DNA of 30,051 nt from Herminiimonas sp. (GTDB lineage Bacteria; Pseudomonadota; Gammaproteobacteria; Burkholderiales; Burkholderiaceae), in NCBI GenBank assembly GCA_014377155.1, contig JACMQD010000036.1, positions 1 through 30,051 of the forward strand. Direction: 5' to 3'. Within the stretch, counting starts at the first letter, position 1; each line of letters opens with the position of its first letter. The position numbers and the translations under genes are program-made. Below, one piece after another: positions 1-8,266 of the stretch. Below the pieces are notes generated by a model. The model was not told where the DNA came from and searched no databases. It saw only the letters and a list, made by a program, of their open reading frames with translations.

Positions 1-54
1 CCTGACATTTTCGGACACTCCCGTTTGATAAACTCATCAAAGGGAGAACAGTTC

Positions 55-363
55 ATGAAATCGACAACATACACCCCGGAGTTCCGGGCAGAGGCGGTCA
101 AGCTGGTGCTGGCACAGGGGCTGACGCTGGACGAAGGCGCGCAGCGCCTTTCGGTGCCCAAGGGCACGCTGGCGAATTGGGTAAGTGCCGCGAGGCGTGG
201 CAATGGGAGCGCCGTGGCGCCCGGCGGTCGAACGGTTCCGGAGTTAGAAGCGGAAATCAGGATGCTGCGCAGGGATCTGGCCGAGTCGACCATGGAACGA
301 GACGTGTTAAAAAAGGCCACCGCGTACTTTGCCAGGGAGTCGCTGCCCGGTACGCGCAAGTGA
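55..363 (+). CDS. IS3-family transposase OrfA (helix-turn-helix protein)
   Basis: OrfA of an IS3-type element, about 102 aa. It binds the terminal repeats and, after a -1 frameshift, supplies the N-terminus of the OrfAB transposase. The N-terminal part (MKSTTYTPEFRAEAVKLV) is a typical IS3/IS911 helix-turn-helix start, and the C-terminal part (about residues 60-90, LEAEIRMLRRDL) is a leucine-zipper-like coiled coil. The ATG at 55 is preferred over an in-frame TTG at 25 because GGGAG at 42-46 lies eight bases upstream. The heptamer A AAA AAG at 309-315 in the zero frame is the classic slippery site of this family. Confidence 0.9.
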   Translation: MKSTTYTPEFRAEAVKLVLAQGLTLDEGAQRLSVPKGTLANWVSAARRGNGSAVAPGGRTVPELEAEIRMLRRDLAESTMERDVLKKATAYFARESLPGTRK

Positions 364-368
364 AGGCC

Positions 369-1220
369 ATGCGACCCGACTTCCCACTGGCCTTGTTGTG
401 CCGCGTCTTCAACGTCTCGCGCAGCGGCTTCTATGCCGCGGCCGGGCGCAAGCCATCGCAGCGCGCTCAGAACGATGAGCGACTGAAGGTTGCGATCAAG
501 GCGGCCCATGTTCAGACTCGCGAAACCTACGGGCCTTTGCGCATGTGGCCGGAGCTACTGGCGCAAGGCTTTGCGACCGGACGAGATCGGGTCGTACGGC
601 TGCGGCGGGAGCTCGGCCTGCGCTGCAAGCAAAAGCGTCAATTCAAGGTCACCACGAATTCCAGGCACAGCTTTCCGGTGGCAGAAAACTTGTTGAATCA
701 GACGTTCGCGCCGACGCGGCCCAATGCAGTCTGGGTAACCGACATTACATACATTTCTACTGACGAAGGATGGCTCTACCTGGCCGGCGTCAAGGACGTC
801 TTCACCTGCGAGATCGTTGGCTACGCACTCAGCACCCGCATGACGCAGGAACTAACGGCGCAGGCGCTATGGCGGGCGGTGCGCAGCAAGCGGCCACCGC
901 CAGGGTTGATCCACCATTCGGATAGGGGTAGTCAATATTGTGCCGACGACTACCGGAAACTCGTCAAGCAATTCGGCATGCTCGCCTCCATGTCGCGCAA
1001 GGGAAACTGTTACGACAACGCGCCCATGGAAAGCTTCTGGGGGAGCATGAAAAACGAGATGATTCATCATCATCGATATGCCACGCGCGCAGATGCCGAG
1101 TCGGCGATCCGGGAGTACATCGAGATCTTCTATAACCGCCAGCGGCGCCACTCGCGCCTCGGCTACGAATCGCCGGCACGCTTTGCTGAGAATTTCAGGA
1201 AAGCCGCGCTGGTTGCTTGA
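369..1220 (+). CDS. IS3-family transposase OrfB (DDE integrase core)
   Basis: OrfB encodes the catalytic domain and is normally made as an OrfAB fusion by -1 slippage at 309-315. An HTH_21-like region comes first (about residues 25-85, with RETYGPLRMW). The rve/DDE integrase core follows: first Asp in WVTDITYI, second Asp in HHSDRGSQY, and Glu in APMESFWGSMKNE. The C-terminal YNRQRRHSRLGYESPA motif is typical of the family. The frame is -1 relative to orfA and stays open upstream into it; independent starts could be ATG 369 or GTG 360. All catalytic residues are present and no stop interrupts the frame, so the element may be active. Confidence 0.9.
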   Translation: MRPDFPLALLCRVFNVSRSGFYAAAGRKPSQRAQNDERLKVAIKAAHVQTRETYGPLRMWPELLAQGFATGRDRVVRLRRELGLRCKQKRQFKVTTNSRHSFPVAENLLNQTFAPTRPNAVWVTDITYISTDEGWLYLAGVKDVFTCEIVGYALSTRMTQELTAQALWRAVRSKRPPPGLIHHSDRGSQYCADDYRKLVKQFGMLASMSRKGNCYDNAPMESFWGSMKNEMIHHHRYATRADAESAIREYIEIFYNRQRRHSRLGYESPARFAENFRKAALVA

Positions 1221-1248
1221 AACGGAAGTGTCCACTATTGACAGTGCA

Positions 1249-1297
1249 CCTCAGAGGGTGGCCCGCCATGTGCGGGCTTTTTTATGTGTGTCTGAGG
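1249..1297 (+). terminator. Rho-independent terminator hairpin next to the IS3 right end
   Basis: Six-base GC-only arms GCCCGC (1261-1266) and GCGGGC (1272-1277) enclose a five-base loop and are followed by six T residues (1278-1283). An outer pair, CCTCAGA (1249-1255) and TCTGAGG (1291-1297), can extend the structure. It lies six bases beyond the IS3 element. No gene inside the window reads into it other than the IS, so it probably served a gene that lay upstream before the IS insertion. Confidence 0.75.
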
Positions 1298-1683
1298 GGG
1301 TACTGGCAAATGGCGGAACGTGCCCGATTAATGCCTTGTGCGACAGCCAGCGTTGCGAGTAGCCGATTCCGGCAGCAGTAGTCTTCCGGTCAAGCCATGC
1401 CTGATCCGGTGCCTGCCAAAAAAGCTCTACGAGATTGACTCCAGATTTGGGCACGGAGATACCCCATACAGATGGAGCGTTCCGCCGAACTAGATAGGGA
1501 CACTTACGGTAGACGTAGTGTCTTCGGTATGGAATCGGAGTTGAATTACCCAGCGCATGGACGTCGGTCTCCGGTCAATCCCGATGTTTTTTCATGACCG
1601 GGCCGAACAGCCCAACAGCGGCAACTGCAACGAAGATAACGCATTAGCCACTGTTGTTCAAGACCACACAAACGGCATATATT
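1298..1683. other. Gene-poor stretch with no recognisable gene
   Basis: The only open frame of note is a minus-strand one of 67 codons (1251-1454) that runs into the terminator hairpin. Its middle (WLDRKTTAAGIGYSQRWLS) has a vague helix-turn-helix look, but nothing firm supports a gene. Together with the neighbouring antitoxin fragment this looks like eroded mobile or toxin-antitoxin DNA. Confidence 0.4.
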
Positions 1684-1860
1684 TCAACCAGCTTCCCTGG
1701 CCATATCAAATGCCTTGCTGATCGCCTTCGGTTGATACTTTGCAATCAGCAGCAGTACCCGTGCCGGACCGTCCGGTTCGCGCCGTTCCGCCTCCCAGCC
1801 TTGTAGCGTACGAGTAGAAATACCGATCAACTCTGCGAACTGTGCCTGGGACCGCCCCAT
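1684..1860 (-). pseudogene. Remnant of an XRE/HTH antitoxin-type regulator
   Basis: The last ~58 residues match the pattern of small HTH regulators paired with RelE/ParE-like toxins. A helix-turn-helix (SQAQFAELIGISTRTLQGWE) is followed by the family's usual RREPDGPARVLLLIAKYQP tail. The normal N-terminal ~35-40 residues are absent. The frame continues upstream to 1959, but with a hydrophobic sequence unlike the family, so the 5' end was probably replaced or degraded. No toxin gene can be seen on either side. In intact relatives this protein would autoregulate the toxin-antitoxin operon. I call it a fragment; a short functional protein starting at Met 1860 cannot be excluded. Confidence 0.6.
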
Positions 1861-2163
1861 ATCTGTGTTTACATCCTTATCTTTGCGCGGGGCAAGGCTG
1901 AAAACACAAACCGCGAAAAGTAACAGCCATACACCGCAGATTTCTTGCCGATTGATCAAATGGCGACAACCTCTTGAGGCTGTATGTTACCCTGAGGCGC
2001 AATAAAAAGTTTCTAATTTACTAACTTTAGTCGTTCATATTATGAAAGACAATGCGGCGGCGCCTCTGCATGCGACAACAGGCCATTTCGGAGACGACAA
2101 ATTTTTTTACAATATAAGACGCAGCTGGACGTAACGGTAAATGTCGCGCGAGGAGCCTGTCGC

Positions 2164-2973
2164 ATGCTTCTTAGTCCGCGCGCACAACTGCGACTTTTCC
2201 AGCTTTTTATGTCTTCATCCCTGTGGAAGATTTGGGTCACCCGTCCACGAATCGTATTGAAACACCTGCACAAATATTTGCACCTGGATTGCACGCCGAA
2301 TGATCGCCTCGTCGCACTTCTTTACCATTACGAGTTTCTTCTGGCCCGTATGCATCCGCAGGTTCTCTCAAGACTGGTGCATCGTCCTCCAATATTGTGG
2401 GAGCGGGAAGTTGCAGAAAAGAAAATTTCGATTAGTTTGACTTTCCCAGCTCCCGACGATCAGGAAGGCGACCTTGCGTTAGTCCTGAATGTCGACGCTG
2501 AACGCGTGTTCATCCTGTCGTTTTCGATTGCCCCATCGTGTTGTTTTGGTGAGTCCATTGGAACTGTACTATTTGTTGGAAGAGTCCAAGGACTGACAGG
2601 GACCGAGAATATTAGGGAAACTTGCCGTCTTTGCTGTGAAGTTGATCCCAGCGCGATGCTCATGGCCGCACTCACAGGATTTGCACGCTCTGTAGGAATC
2701 GAACGAATTTACGGTGTGACCACGGCTTCGCAACTGTCCAGCGACAACGAGGATGTGGGCAGGCGAATGGTTTTTAATTACAACGGTTTCTGGGAAAAAA
2801 TGTACGGGAAACGTGAATCGTCATGTTTTTTTATACTTGAATGCCCATTACCGCGTCGCCCTTTAAACTCAATCGTAGCAAAGCATCGGAAACGCACACT
2901 TCTAAAACGCACCTTCAAGGACGCAGTGGCAGCACGCGTTGCGAGCAGCATGCGTGAGCATGTATTGCGTTAG
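2164..2973 (+). CDS. VirK/YbjX family protein (DUF535)
   Basis: A 269-aa protein of the DUF535 family, named after Shigella VirK and E. coli YbjX. Some members have been linked to virulence and resistance to membrane stress; the biochemical activity is unknown. Visible family features are an N-terminal segment with HLHKYLHLDCTPNDRLVALLYHY, a central β-rich part, the VGRVQG motif near residue 140, and the C-terminal YNGFWEKMYGK block followed by a basic tail. The ATG at 2164 is preceded by an excellent ribosome site (GAGGAG at ~2150-2155, eight-base spacing), and an AT-rich promoter-like stretch lies at 2100-2120. The length fits the family at the short end. It stands alone, bounded by remnants on both sides. 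Confidence 0.85.
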   Translation: MLLSPRAQLRLFQLFMSSSLWKIWVTRPRIVLKHLHKYLHLDCTPNDRLVALLYHYEFLLARMHPQVLSRLVHRPPILWEREVAEKKISISLTFPAPDDQEGDLALVLNVDAERVFILSFSIAPSCCFGESIGTVLFVGRVQGLTGTENIRETCRLCCEVDPSAMLMAALTGFARSVGIERIYGVTTASQLSSDNEDVGRRMVFNYNGFWEKMYGKRESSCFFILECPLPRRPLNSIVAKHRKRTLLKRTFKDAVAARVASSMREHVLR

Positions 2974-2998
2974 GCAGCCAGAGTGTTCAAAGTGGGCT

Positions 2999-3451
2999 TG
3001 TTCTAGAGGGATCCTGATCAAGGCGTTCACCGCCGAAGACTTCGAGGCCATCAACGCGCATCTGGCCGCCCAGGGGTTGATGATACGCGAGGGGACGATC
3101 GTCGACGCCACTCTGGTCGGCGCATGGACAATCGTGCATTTTCAAAAGACAGTGAAGCCTGCCGTGGCGATCGTCGAGCGCGGCTATCGCGGTGCCGAGA
3201 TCGAGGGCGCGACGATCTGGGGGTCAGGTCATAAACGCGGTGTGACGCGCACCATCAAGGCCATGATCCACCGGCGCAGCGCAATCGAGCCGACCATCGG
3301 CCACATGAAAACCGGAGGTAAGCTCGACCGGAACTGGCTAAATGGCGCACTCGGCGACGCTGTGCATGCCGTGCTCTGCGGTGCCGGCCACAACCTGCGC
3401 ATGCTGATGGATAAAGTGAAATCAGGAACCCATAATCGCGTTGCCTGTTGA
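2999..3451 (+). pseudogene. Mosaic IS5-family transposase remnant
   Basis: An open frame that starts without a proper transposase N-terminus joins two partial domains. Residues encoded at ~3020-3120 (EDFEAINAHLAAQGLMIREGTIVDATLV, here split at 3120) resemble the middle of the IS5-type transposase also found at 8928-9761, including the first catalytic Asp. From ~3130 to 3435 the sequence instead resembles the C-terminus of a different IS5 lineage, with ERGYRGAEIEG, HRRSAIEPTIGHMK (catalytic Glu) and LCGAGHNLRML. The region between the two, including part of the core, is missing. The frame also stays open upstream through the end of the DUF535 gene by chance. It is not expected to be active. 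Confidence 0.7.
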
Positions 3452-3838
3452 TGCCCGGGATTTTTCAGGAGCGACTAGCTAAGTACGGCACACAATGCGT
3501 GTCATCGAACATACAAGCAAACCTTGGTTGTCTAATCTACGTGTCTCCCCAAGCTTCTCCCCAAACATTCTGACGTTCCTTAAACTTGTTTTATGTTTGG
3601 TCCGCGCCGTTCAACTGTCAGGTACCGGCGTGCCTGGTGCGAGATGTACGAGGCCGTCCAAATACAATTTGAATAGATATCTATGGCAGAAAAGTGCCGG
3701 CTTCAAGGCATCGCGCCGGACCGAAGCACAAAAGCGCGTGTAATTTGCTCAGGCGATTGCACCACGTTTGAACACCGACGCGCTTGTTAGATTTATCTGC
3801 CAGCCGCGACCCGCTCAAAACTTCTGAAAGGATTTCCT
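3452..3838. other. Intergenic region before the alcohol dehydrogenase
   Basis: No convincing gene. An 82-codon frame (3495-3743) has no ribosome site and no recognisable domain. The last ~100 bases presumably carry the promoter of the alcohol dehydrogenase, but I could not pick a convincing -35/-10 pair. A ribosome site GAAAGGA lies at ~3826-3832. Confidence 0.4.
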
Positions 3839-4978
3839 ATGAAAGCACTCGTTTATAACGGCCCGCGCGACGTCGAGGTCAAGGAGGTGCCGGATGCAAA
3901 AATCGAAAAGGCCACCGACGTTCTGGTGAAGATTACAACCACTAACATCTGCGGCTCCGACTTGCACATGTATGAAGGTCGTACCGATATGGAAAGTGGT
4001 CGTATTCTTGGCCATGAAAACTTGGGCGAGGTGATTGAGGTAGGCAAGGCAGTCGACCGTGTAAAGGTCGGCGACATGGTGTGTCTTCCATTCAATATCG
4101 GTTGCGGTTTTTGCGAAAATTGCGAGCGCGGTTTTACCGGCTACTGCCTGACGGTCAACCCCGGTTCCGCCGGCGGCGCCTATGGCTTTGCCGGCATGGG
4201 GCCGTACAGCGGCGGCCAGGCCGAGTTGTTGCGTGTGCCGTATGGCGACTTCAATTGCTTGGTACTGCCCGAAGATGCAAAGGAAAAAGAAAATGATTAC
4301 GTGATGCTGTCGGATATTTTTGCGACCGGCTATCACGCAACAGAACTCGCCAACGTGAAACCAGGCGACACTGTCGTCATCTATGGTGCCGGACCGGTGG
4401 GCCTTATGGCAGCGAGCTCGTCTTTCTTAAAAGGCGCAAGTCAGGTTTTTGTCGTCGACACACACAAAGATCGGCTGAAGCTGGCTGAAAAAATTGGTGC
4501 AACACCGATTGACGATATCGAAGGCGGCGGCGTGGAAGAAATCATGAACCTGACGGGCGGCCAAGGCGCCGATCGGGGTTGCGAATGCGTCGGCTACCAG
4601 TGCTGCAACACACATGGCAAGGAAGTACCTAACCTGACGATGAACAATCTCGTGCAAATCGTCAAGCCGACCGGTGGCATCGGTGTCGTCGGCGTATTTC
4701 TGCCAGCCGATCCGGGCGCCCAAGACCTGTTGGCCAAGGAAGGCCAAATGGCCTTCGATTTCGGAAAATTCTGGTTCAAGGGCCAGCGCATTGCAACTGG
4801 CCAGGCAAATGTGAAGGCTTATAACCGCAAGCTGTGCAACCTGATTCATGTGGGCAAGGCCAAACCTTCGATGATCATCTCGCATGAGCTGGCACTGGCG
4901 GATGCGCCGGGGGCCTACGAGAACTTTGACAAGCGCACGAATGGCTGGACAAAGGTTGTTTTAAAGCCCGGTAAATAA
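3839..4978 (+). CDS. Zn-dependent alcohol dehydrogenase, glutathione-independent formaldehyde dehydrogenase type
   Basis: A 379-aa medium-chain dehydrogenase expected to oxidise formaldehyde or another small aldehyde or alcohol with NAD+ in the cytoplasm. Catalytic zinc ligands are visible as Cys38 (ICGSD) and His59 (GHE). The structural zinc site is Cys89, Cys92, Cys95 and Cys103. The NAD-binding Rossmann motif GAGPVG is near residue 183. The GGAYGFAGMGPYSGGQAE block and the HGKEVPNLTMN insertion are characteristic of the formaldehyde dehydrogenase FdhA branch rather than ordinary ADHs. The start is supported by GAAAGGA six to seven bases upstream. The catalase-family gene follows after about 80 bases on the same strand, so the pair may be one detoxification operon. 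The natural substrate cannot be set from sequence. Confidence 0.88.
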   Translation: MKALVYNGPRDVEVKEVPDAKIEKATDVLVKITTTNICGSDLHMYEGRTDMESGRILGHENLGEVIEVGKAVDRVKVGDMVCLPFNIGCGFCENCERGFTGYCLTVNPGSAGGAYGFAGMGPYSGGQAELLRVPYGDFNCLVLPEDAKEKENDYVMLSDIFATGYHATELANVKPGDTVVIYGAGPVGLMAASSSFLKGASQVFVVDTHKDRLKLAEKIGATPIDDIEGGGVEEIMNLTGGQGADRGCECVGYQCCNTHGKEVPNLTMNNLVQIVKPTGGIGVVGVFLPADPGAQDLLAKEGQMAFDFGKFWFKGQRIATGQANVKAYNRKLCNLIHVGKAKPSMIISHELALADAPGAYENFDKRTNGWTKVVLKPGK

Positions 4979-5059
4979 TTCGACGAGGCCACGCGGCGAT
5001 AGCCGTGCGCATGACCTTGCCGCGCTGGCCACTGAACCATACATTGAGGAGAATCTTTG

Positions 5060-6169
5060 ATGAGTCGAACTGCGTACAAACCGTTGCCATACGATCCGAC
5101 GGTCGAGCAGCCTGAAGTGGATGAGGTAGAGACCACCGCTGGACTGATCACAATCATGAAGCAGATCACTGCCACGACTACTCGCGATTACGGGCGCGGC
5201 GTGCGCAGCGTTCACGCGAAAAGCCACGGCCTTCTGGTTGCAAGGATGCAGGTCGCGGACGGGTTGCCGCCGGCGCTCGCACAAGGCTTGTTTGCGAAAG
5301 CGGGTAGCTATGACGTAGTCATGCGCCTGTCAACAATTCCTGGAGATATTCTTGACGACAACGTTTCCACGCCACGCGGCTTGGCGATCAAGATCATCGG
5401 TGTGGAAGGCGAGCGTCTATCCGGTTCTGAGGACGATTGCACGCAGGATTTCGTAATGGTGAACGGTCCGGCGTTCTTGAAATCCGACGCGAAAAGTTTT
5501 TTGAAAAGTCTGAAATTGCTAGCTGCAACGACCGACAAAGCCGAGGGTCTCAAGAAGGCGTTTTCAGCGGTTGCACGCGGTACGGAAAAAATCATCGAAA
5601 CTTTTGGCGGGCAAAGCGCCACTGTCATCAGTTTGGGTGGACAGCCGGAAACCAATATCTTGGGTGAGACGTTTTATAGCCAAGCGCCCATGCTTTACGG
5701 GCAATACATGTGCAAGGTTTCCGTAGTGCCTGTGTCGCCGAGCCTGACCGTGCTGACCAAGGCAGCGGTCGATTTACAGGATAAGCCTAATGGTCTGCGC
5801 GAAGCGATCGTGTCGCATTTCAACGGTCAGGGCGGCGAGTGGGAACTGCGGGTCCAGCTTTGTAGCGACCTCGATAAAATGCCAATAGAGGATGCATCGG
5901 TTATGTGGCCGGAGGACATTAGCCCGTACATCGCAGTCGCAAGAATTACGGCCGCCCCGCAACCGGCCTGGAACGCGGAACGAGAAGCCGCGCTCGACGA
6001 GGGACTTTCATTCAGCCCGTGGCACGGCCTGGCAGCGCACCGGCCGCTTGGGTCCATCATGCGCGTTCGCAAAGCTGCTTATGAGCAAATGGCAGCGCAA
6101 CGCATGGCGACAAATGGCAGGAAGAGCGGAGAGCCAAAGTCTTTGGAAAGTCTGGGTATAAGTAAGTAA
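5060..6169 (+). CDS. Catalase-family heme protein (SrpA/KatA-related, small type)
   Basis: A 369-aa catalase-fold protein of the short, catalase-related group, shorter than classical ~480-aa catalases. The distal His lies in the RSVHAKSHG motif near residue 55, and the distal Asn in DFVMVNGPAF near residue 135. A C-terminal segment LGSIMRVRKAAYE carries the Arg...Tyr pattern of the proximal heme ligand. The R(S)TIPGDILDDNVSTPRGLAIKI block is typical of this group. Members bind heme and have low catalase or organic-hydroperoxide peroxidase activity. ATG 5060 is chosen over TTG 5057 because GGAGAA sits at 5048-5053. It lies directly downstream of the Zn-dehydrogenase and is probably cotranscribed with it. 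No terminator is evident after it. Confidence 0.85.
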   Translation: MSRTAYKPLPYDPTVEQPEVDEVETTAGLITIMKQITATTTRDYGRGVRSVHAKSHGLLVARMQVADGLPPALAQGLFAKAGSYDVVMRLSTIPGDILDDNVSTPRGLAIKIIGVEGERLSGSEDDCTQDFVMVNGPAFLKSDAKSFLKSLKLLAATTDKAEGLKKAFSAVARGTEKIIETFGGQSATVISLGGQPETNILGETFYSQAPMLYGQYMCKVSVVPVSPSLTVLTKAAVDLQDKPNGLREAIVSHFNGQGGEWELRVQLCSDLDKMPIEDASVMWPEDISPYIAVARITAAPQPAWNAEREAALDEGLSFSPWHGLAAHRPLGSIMRVRKAAYEQMAAQRMATNGRKSGEPKSLESLGISK

Positions 6170-6506
6170 CTTCGTAAGACGCTGATCAACCGATGATTTC
6201 GGCCCAATCGTCCTGGTCAGAAGCACCGCGTTCTCCGGAATGGAAAATCTTGCACTCGAATCGGTTGCAGCAATGAGTTTGGAATCGGTCCAGAAAACCA
6301 GAGCAGTTGAGCCGTTGAGCAGTCGTGCAGTTGTGCAGTTGTGCAGTTGCTTGCATAGCCTTGCAATCGAAACGGCAAGGGCGAAGCAAGCCGCAGGAAC
6401 GCCTTGATCGGGCCAGCAGCGCCACGCAGCTAAAGCAGCCCGACGAAGGGTCCGGCAGGTAGCGCGGGATTCGCAAGCGGCGGGTCGCACGCTGCGCCGC
6501 TCAAAT
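6170..6506. other. Gene-free stretch between the catalase-like gene and the kdpE remnant
   Basis: Two overlapping minus-strand frames (6008-6490 and 6186-6476) have low-complexity translations and no family resemblance. A short tandem repeat is embedded at 6321-6352 and is listed separately. I see no promoter or terminator. Confidence 0.5.
6321..6352. repeat. Octanucleotide tandem repeat, about four copies
   Basis: Consecutive 8-base units read CAGTCGTG, CAGTTGTG, CAGTTGTG and CAGTTGCT. The second and third are identical and the others differ by one or two bases. The array lies in non-coding debris between the catalase-like gene and the kdpE fragment. Confidence 0.85.
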
Positions 6507-6746
6507 TTACAACGGAAGAAACTGTCGGTAGCTGACTTCGGATTCAGTCAGAAGATAACGCGGCTGCGCCGAAACGTCTTCCGGTTTCTGTCGCAAATGT
6601 CCCATGTACACGCGCAGGTAGTGGCTGCTCTCGGTGTGTGCCGGCCGCCACACTTCGCGCAACAGTTGCGGGCTGCTTAGTACGGTGCCGGCATTATTCG
6701 CAAGCAGGATTAGCAATCGGTAGTCGGTTGGCGTCAGCCATGTGAA
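6507..6746 (-). pseudogene. kdpE: C-terminal DNA-binding domain of KdpE (truncated response regulator)
   Basis: About 78 residues match the winged-helix (OmpR/PhoB-type) domain of KdpE, the regulator of the high-affinity K+ transporter. The signature runs LTPTDYRLLILLANNAGTVL, then QLLREVW, then SHYLRVYMGHLRQK, then a degraded version of the usual final GVGYR. The receiver domain and the start of the effector domain are missing. At about 6740 the reading frame fuses abruptly to IS66 transposase sequence. No kdpD or kdpFABC is visible. Late substitutions (KPED for KLED, SEVSYRQF for GVGYR) suggest the fragment is decaying. Confidence 0.8.
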
Positions 6747-7146
6747 GCCAATGCAGTTTTCCTTGTACGCGCAGGCCCGATTCGTCGGCATGCGCTACCG
6801 GCGCGTGAGCTAAATGGTCGGCAATGTCATCGGCCGTGGCCTGCGACGCGACCCGTGCTTCAACGACCCACGCCGCCAATGTGCTCGCCGGCACGGTGAT
6901 GGAATACAAATCCTGAATTAACTGTGACACGCGGGCAAATGGCAGCAGTTGCCCTTGGGTCAGATGCACGCCCAGCGCCCGCAGCAGCGTGCGGTGTTCA
7001 ATGACGTCAAGCGCCGTGACCGGTACATCCAACACCTGCCGACGTTGCGCCACTTGGGCATCCTCTGGCGCCAACGCTTCGCCACAGTGATCGAAACGTG
7101 CTGGCAGTTCTTGAACCTCCCACGGGCGCGATAAAACAGAGTGCAT
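6740..7146 (-). pseudogene. IS66-family transposase (TnpC) fragment
   Basis: About 135 residues resemble the N-terminal and central part of IS66 TnpC. Visible pieces are a Cys-containing GEALAPEDAQVAQRRQV segment, then LTQGQLLPFARVSQLIQDLY, then PVAHADESGLRVQGKLHWLH, which carries the first catalytic Asp. Two deletions are apparent. Right after EHR, about 25 residues holding the family's Cys4 zinc segment are missing, and the frame resumes with RALGVHL. Everything after LHWLH, including the other catalytic residues, is replaced by kdpE sequence in a different frame. No tnpA or tnpB is nearby. Confidence 0.8.
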
Positions 7147-7195
7147 ATCTGGGTTTTGCGTGCGAGCGCGACTCCACGAGCATCATCGTGGACTT

Positions 7196-8266
7196 CTACT
7201 TCGGGCGAGGTTTTTTAAGTCCAATATCTGGCTGGCTTAGCGTTCCTTGCCTGAGTTCATGTACTGCTTCGCTCACTGCGCGCGCTACATTTCGCACTTC
7301 TTCTTGGACTGCCAAATCGCGGTCTAGAGCGGCGTGGCTTTCAGCGTACGATTCGTAGTAGCCAATAAATCGGTCGAGCCGTGCGCCAGCGCCCGCGTCG
7401 ATCAGTCCCATCCAGTCTAGCCAGTCAGACAAACTGCGTCGCACACCCTCGATTCCGGCGACGTCGCCGTGTACAACCAAGCCGTAGGCTCTGCCCGCCA
7501 AATGCTTTGGGTAATCCCATCCCGCAAGCTCGATTCCCTTCGCCTTCTCGGCATCTTTACCATTAGTGGAGGTCGGGTCGGGATTGCCACCATCTGCGCA
7601 CACTAGCCGATCAATCATCAGCTTGAGAACACTTGGTGTTTGGTACCAATAGACAGGTGTAAGGATGATGACGGCATGGGCACTTACCCACTTCTCGTAA
7701 ATCTCAGCCATCCAATCGTTAGTTTGCCGCTGGCCGTGGTTCGGATAGCAACTGCAAGGCCAGTGACAAAGGGGCATTGCTGTAGAAGCGCAGCCCTTGC
7801 AGGGATGAATATGCTTGTCGTAATCAGATATCAGTAAGCTCAGGTCAAGAACGTCTACTTCAATCTGCTCAGCCTGCAAAATTTGCTGGGCCAACATCGT
7901 CAGTCGCCACGTTTTCGATATTTCTCCCGGGCAACTACCGTCATTACGGGCAGATCCGCAAATGAGCAGTACACGCGAGGGAGTGCCAGAAGCCTTTTGT
8001 TGCTGATCTAGCATGGCAAGGCGGTTGCTGGTTGCCTTCCACTCTACCGAAAGGTCATAGTCAGGATCCGCAAAGCCGGAGCCTGCTTTTTCGGTAATTG
8101 GCGCTTTGTGCCCCTCAACATAATTGGTCCATGCGACTTGCTCGACTTTCGATAGGGCTTCCTCGATATCTTTGAAGGAGGGATCGATGTACGAGCGTCG
8201 AAATTGAAGATGGAATTCGTCGCGGCCAAGTGGCGGCGGAGCTTGTCCAGTGCGAGGTTTAGTCAT
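7196..8266 (-). CDS. Flavodoxin-fold NADPH-dependent FMN reductase-like oxidoreductase
   Basis: A 356-aa protein. Residues ~1-95 form a polar N-terminal extension (MTKPRTGQAPPPLGRDEFHL...). The rest is a flavodoxin-like FMN reductase domain starting with VLLICGSARNDGSCPG, a phosphate-loop-like sequence. A Cys-rich segment PCKGCASTAMPLCHWPCSCY lies near residue 170, and the ILTPVYWYQTPSVLKLMIDRL stretch is typical of NADPH-dependent FMN reductases. Such proteins move electrons from NAD(P)H through FMN to quinones, nitro compounds or metals; the substrate here is unknown. The start at 8266 matches the family; the upstream extension to 8443 lacks support. A weak TGGA ribosome site precedes it. 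It reads towards the IS66 fragment. Confidence 0.8.
   Translation of the reverse strand: MTKPRTGQAPPPLGRDEFHLQFRRSYIDPSFKDIEEALSKVEQVAWTNYVEGHKAPITEKAGSGFADPDYDLSVEWKATSNRLAMLDQQQKASGTPSRVLLICGSARNDGSCPGEISKTWRLTMLAQQILQAEQIEVDVLDLSLLISDYDKHIHPCKGCASTAMPLCHWPCSCYPNHGQRQTNDWMAEIYEKWVSAHAVIILTPVYWYQTPSVLKLMIDRLVCADGGNPDPTSTNGKDAEKAKGIELAGWDYPKHLAGRAYGLVVHGDVAGIEGVRRSLSDWLDWMGLIDAGAGARLDRFIGYYESYAESHAALDRDLAVQEEVRNVARAVSEAVHELRQGTLSQPDIGLKKPRPK

Larger units (their letters stand above)
3..1243 (+). mobile_element. IS3-family insertion sequence, apparently complete
   Basis: The element is bounded by imperfect terminal inverted repeats that begin TG and end CA. The left end (3-30) and the reverse complement of the right end (1216-1243) align without gaps and share GGACACT and CCGTTT blocks. 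Inside are two overlapping reading frames, orfA and orfB, with a -1 frameshift signal and a DDE transposase, as expected for the IS3 family. Length is about 1241 bp, within the family's usual range. The window begins only two bases before the left end, so a target-site duplication cannot be verified; the right flank starts GTG. Confidence 0.85.

Noticed and set aside
6321..6352. CRISPR-like repeat array
   Set aside because: Units are eight bases with no spacers and there are no cas genes, so it is a simple tandem repeat.
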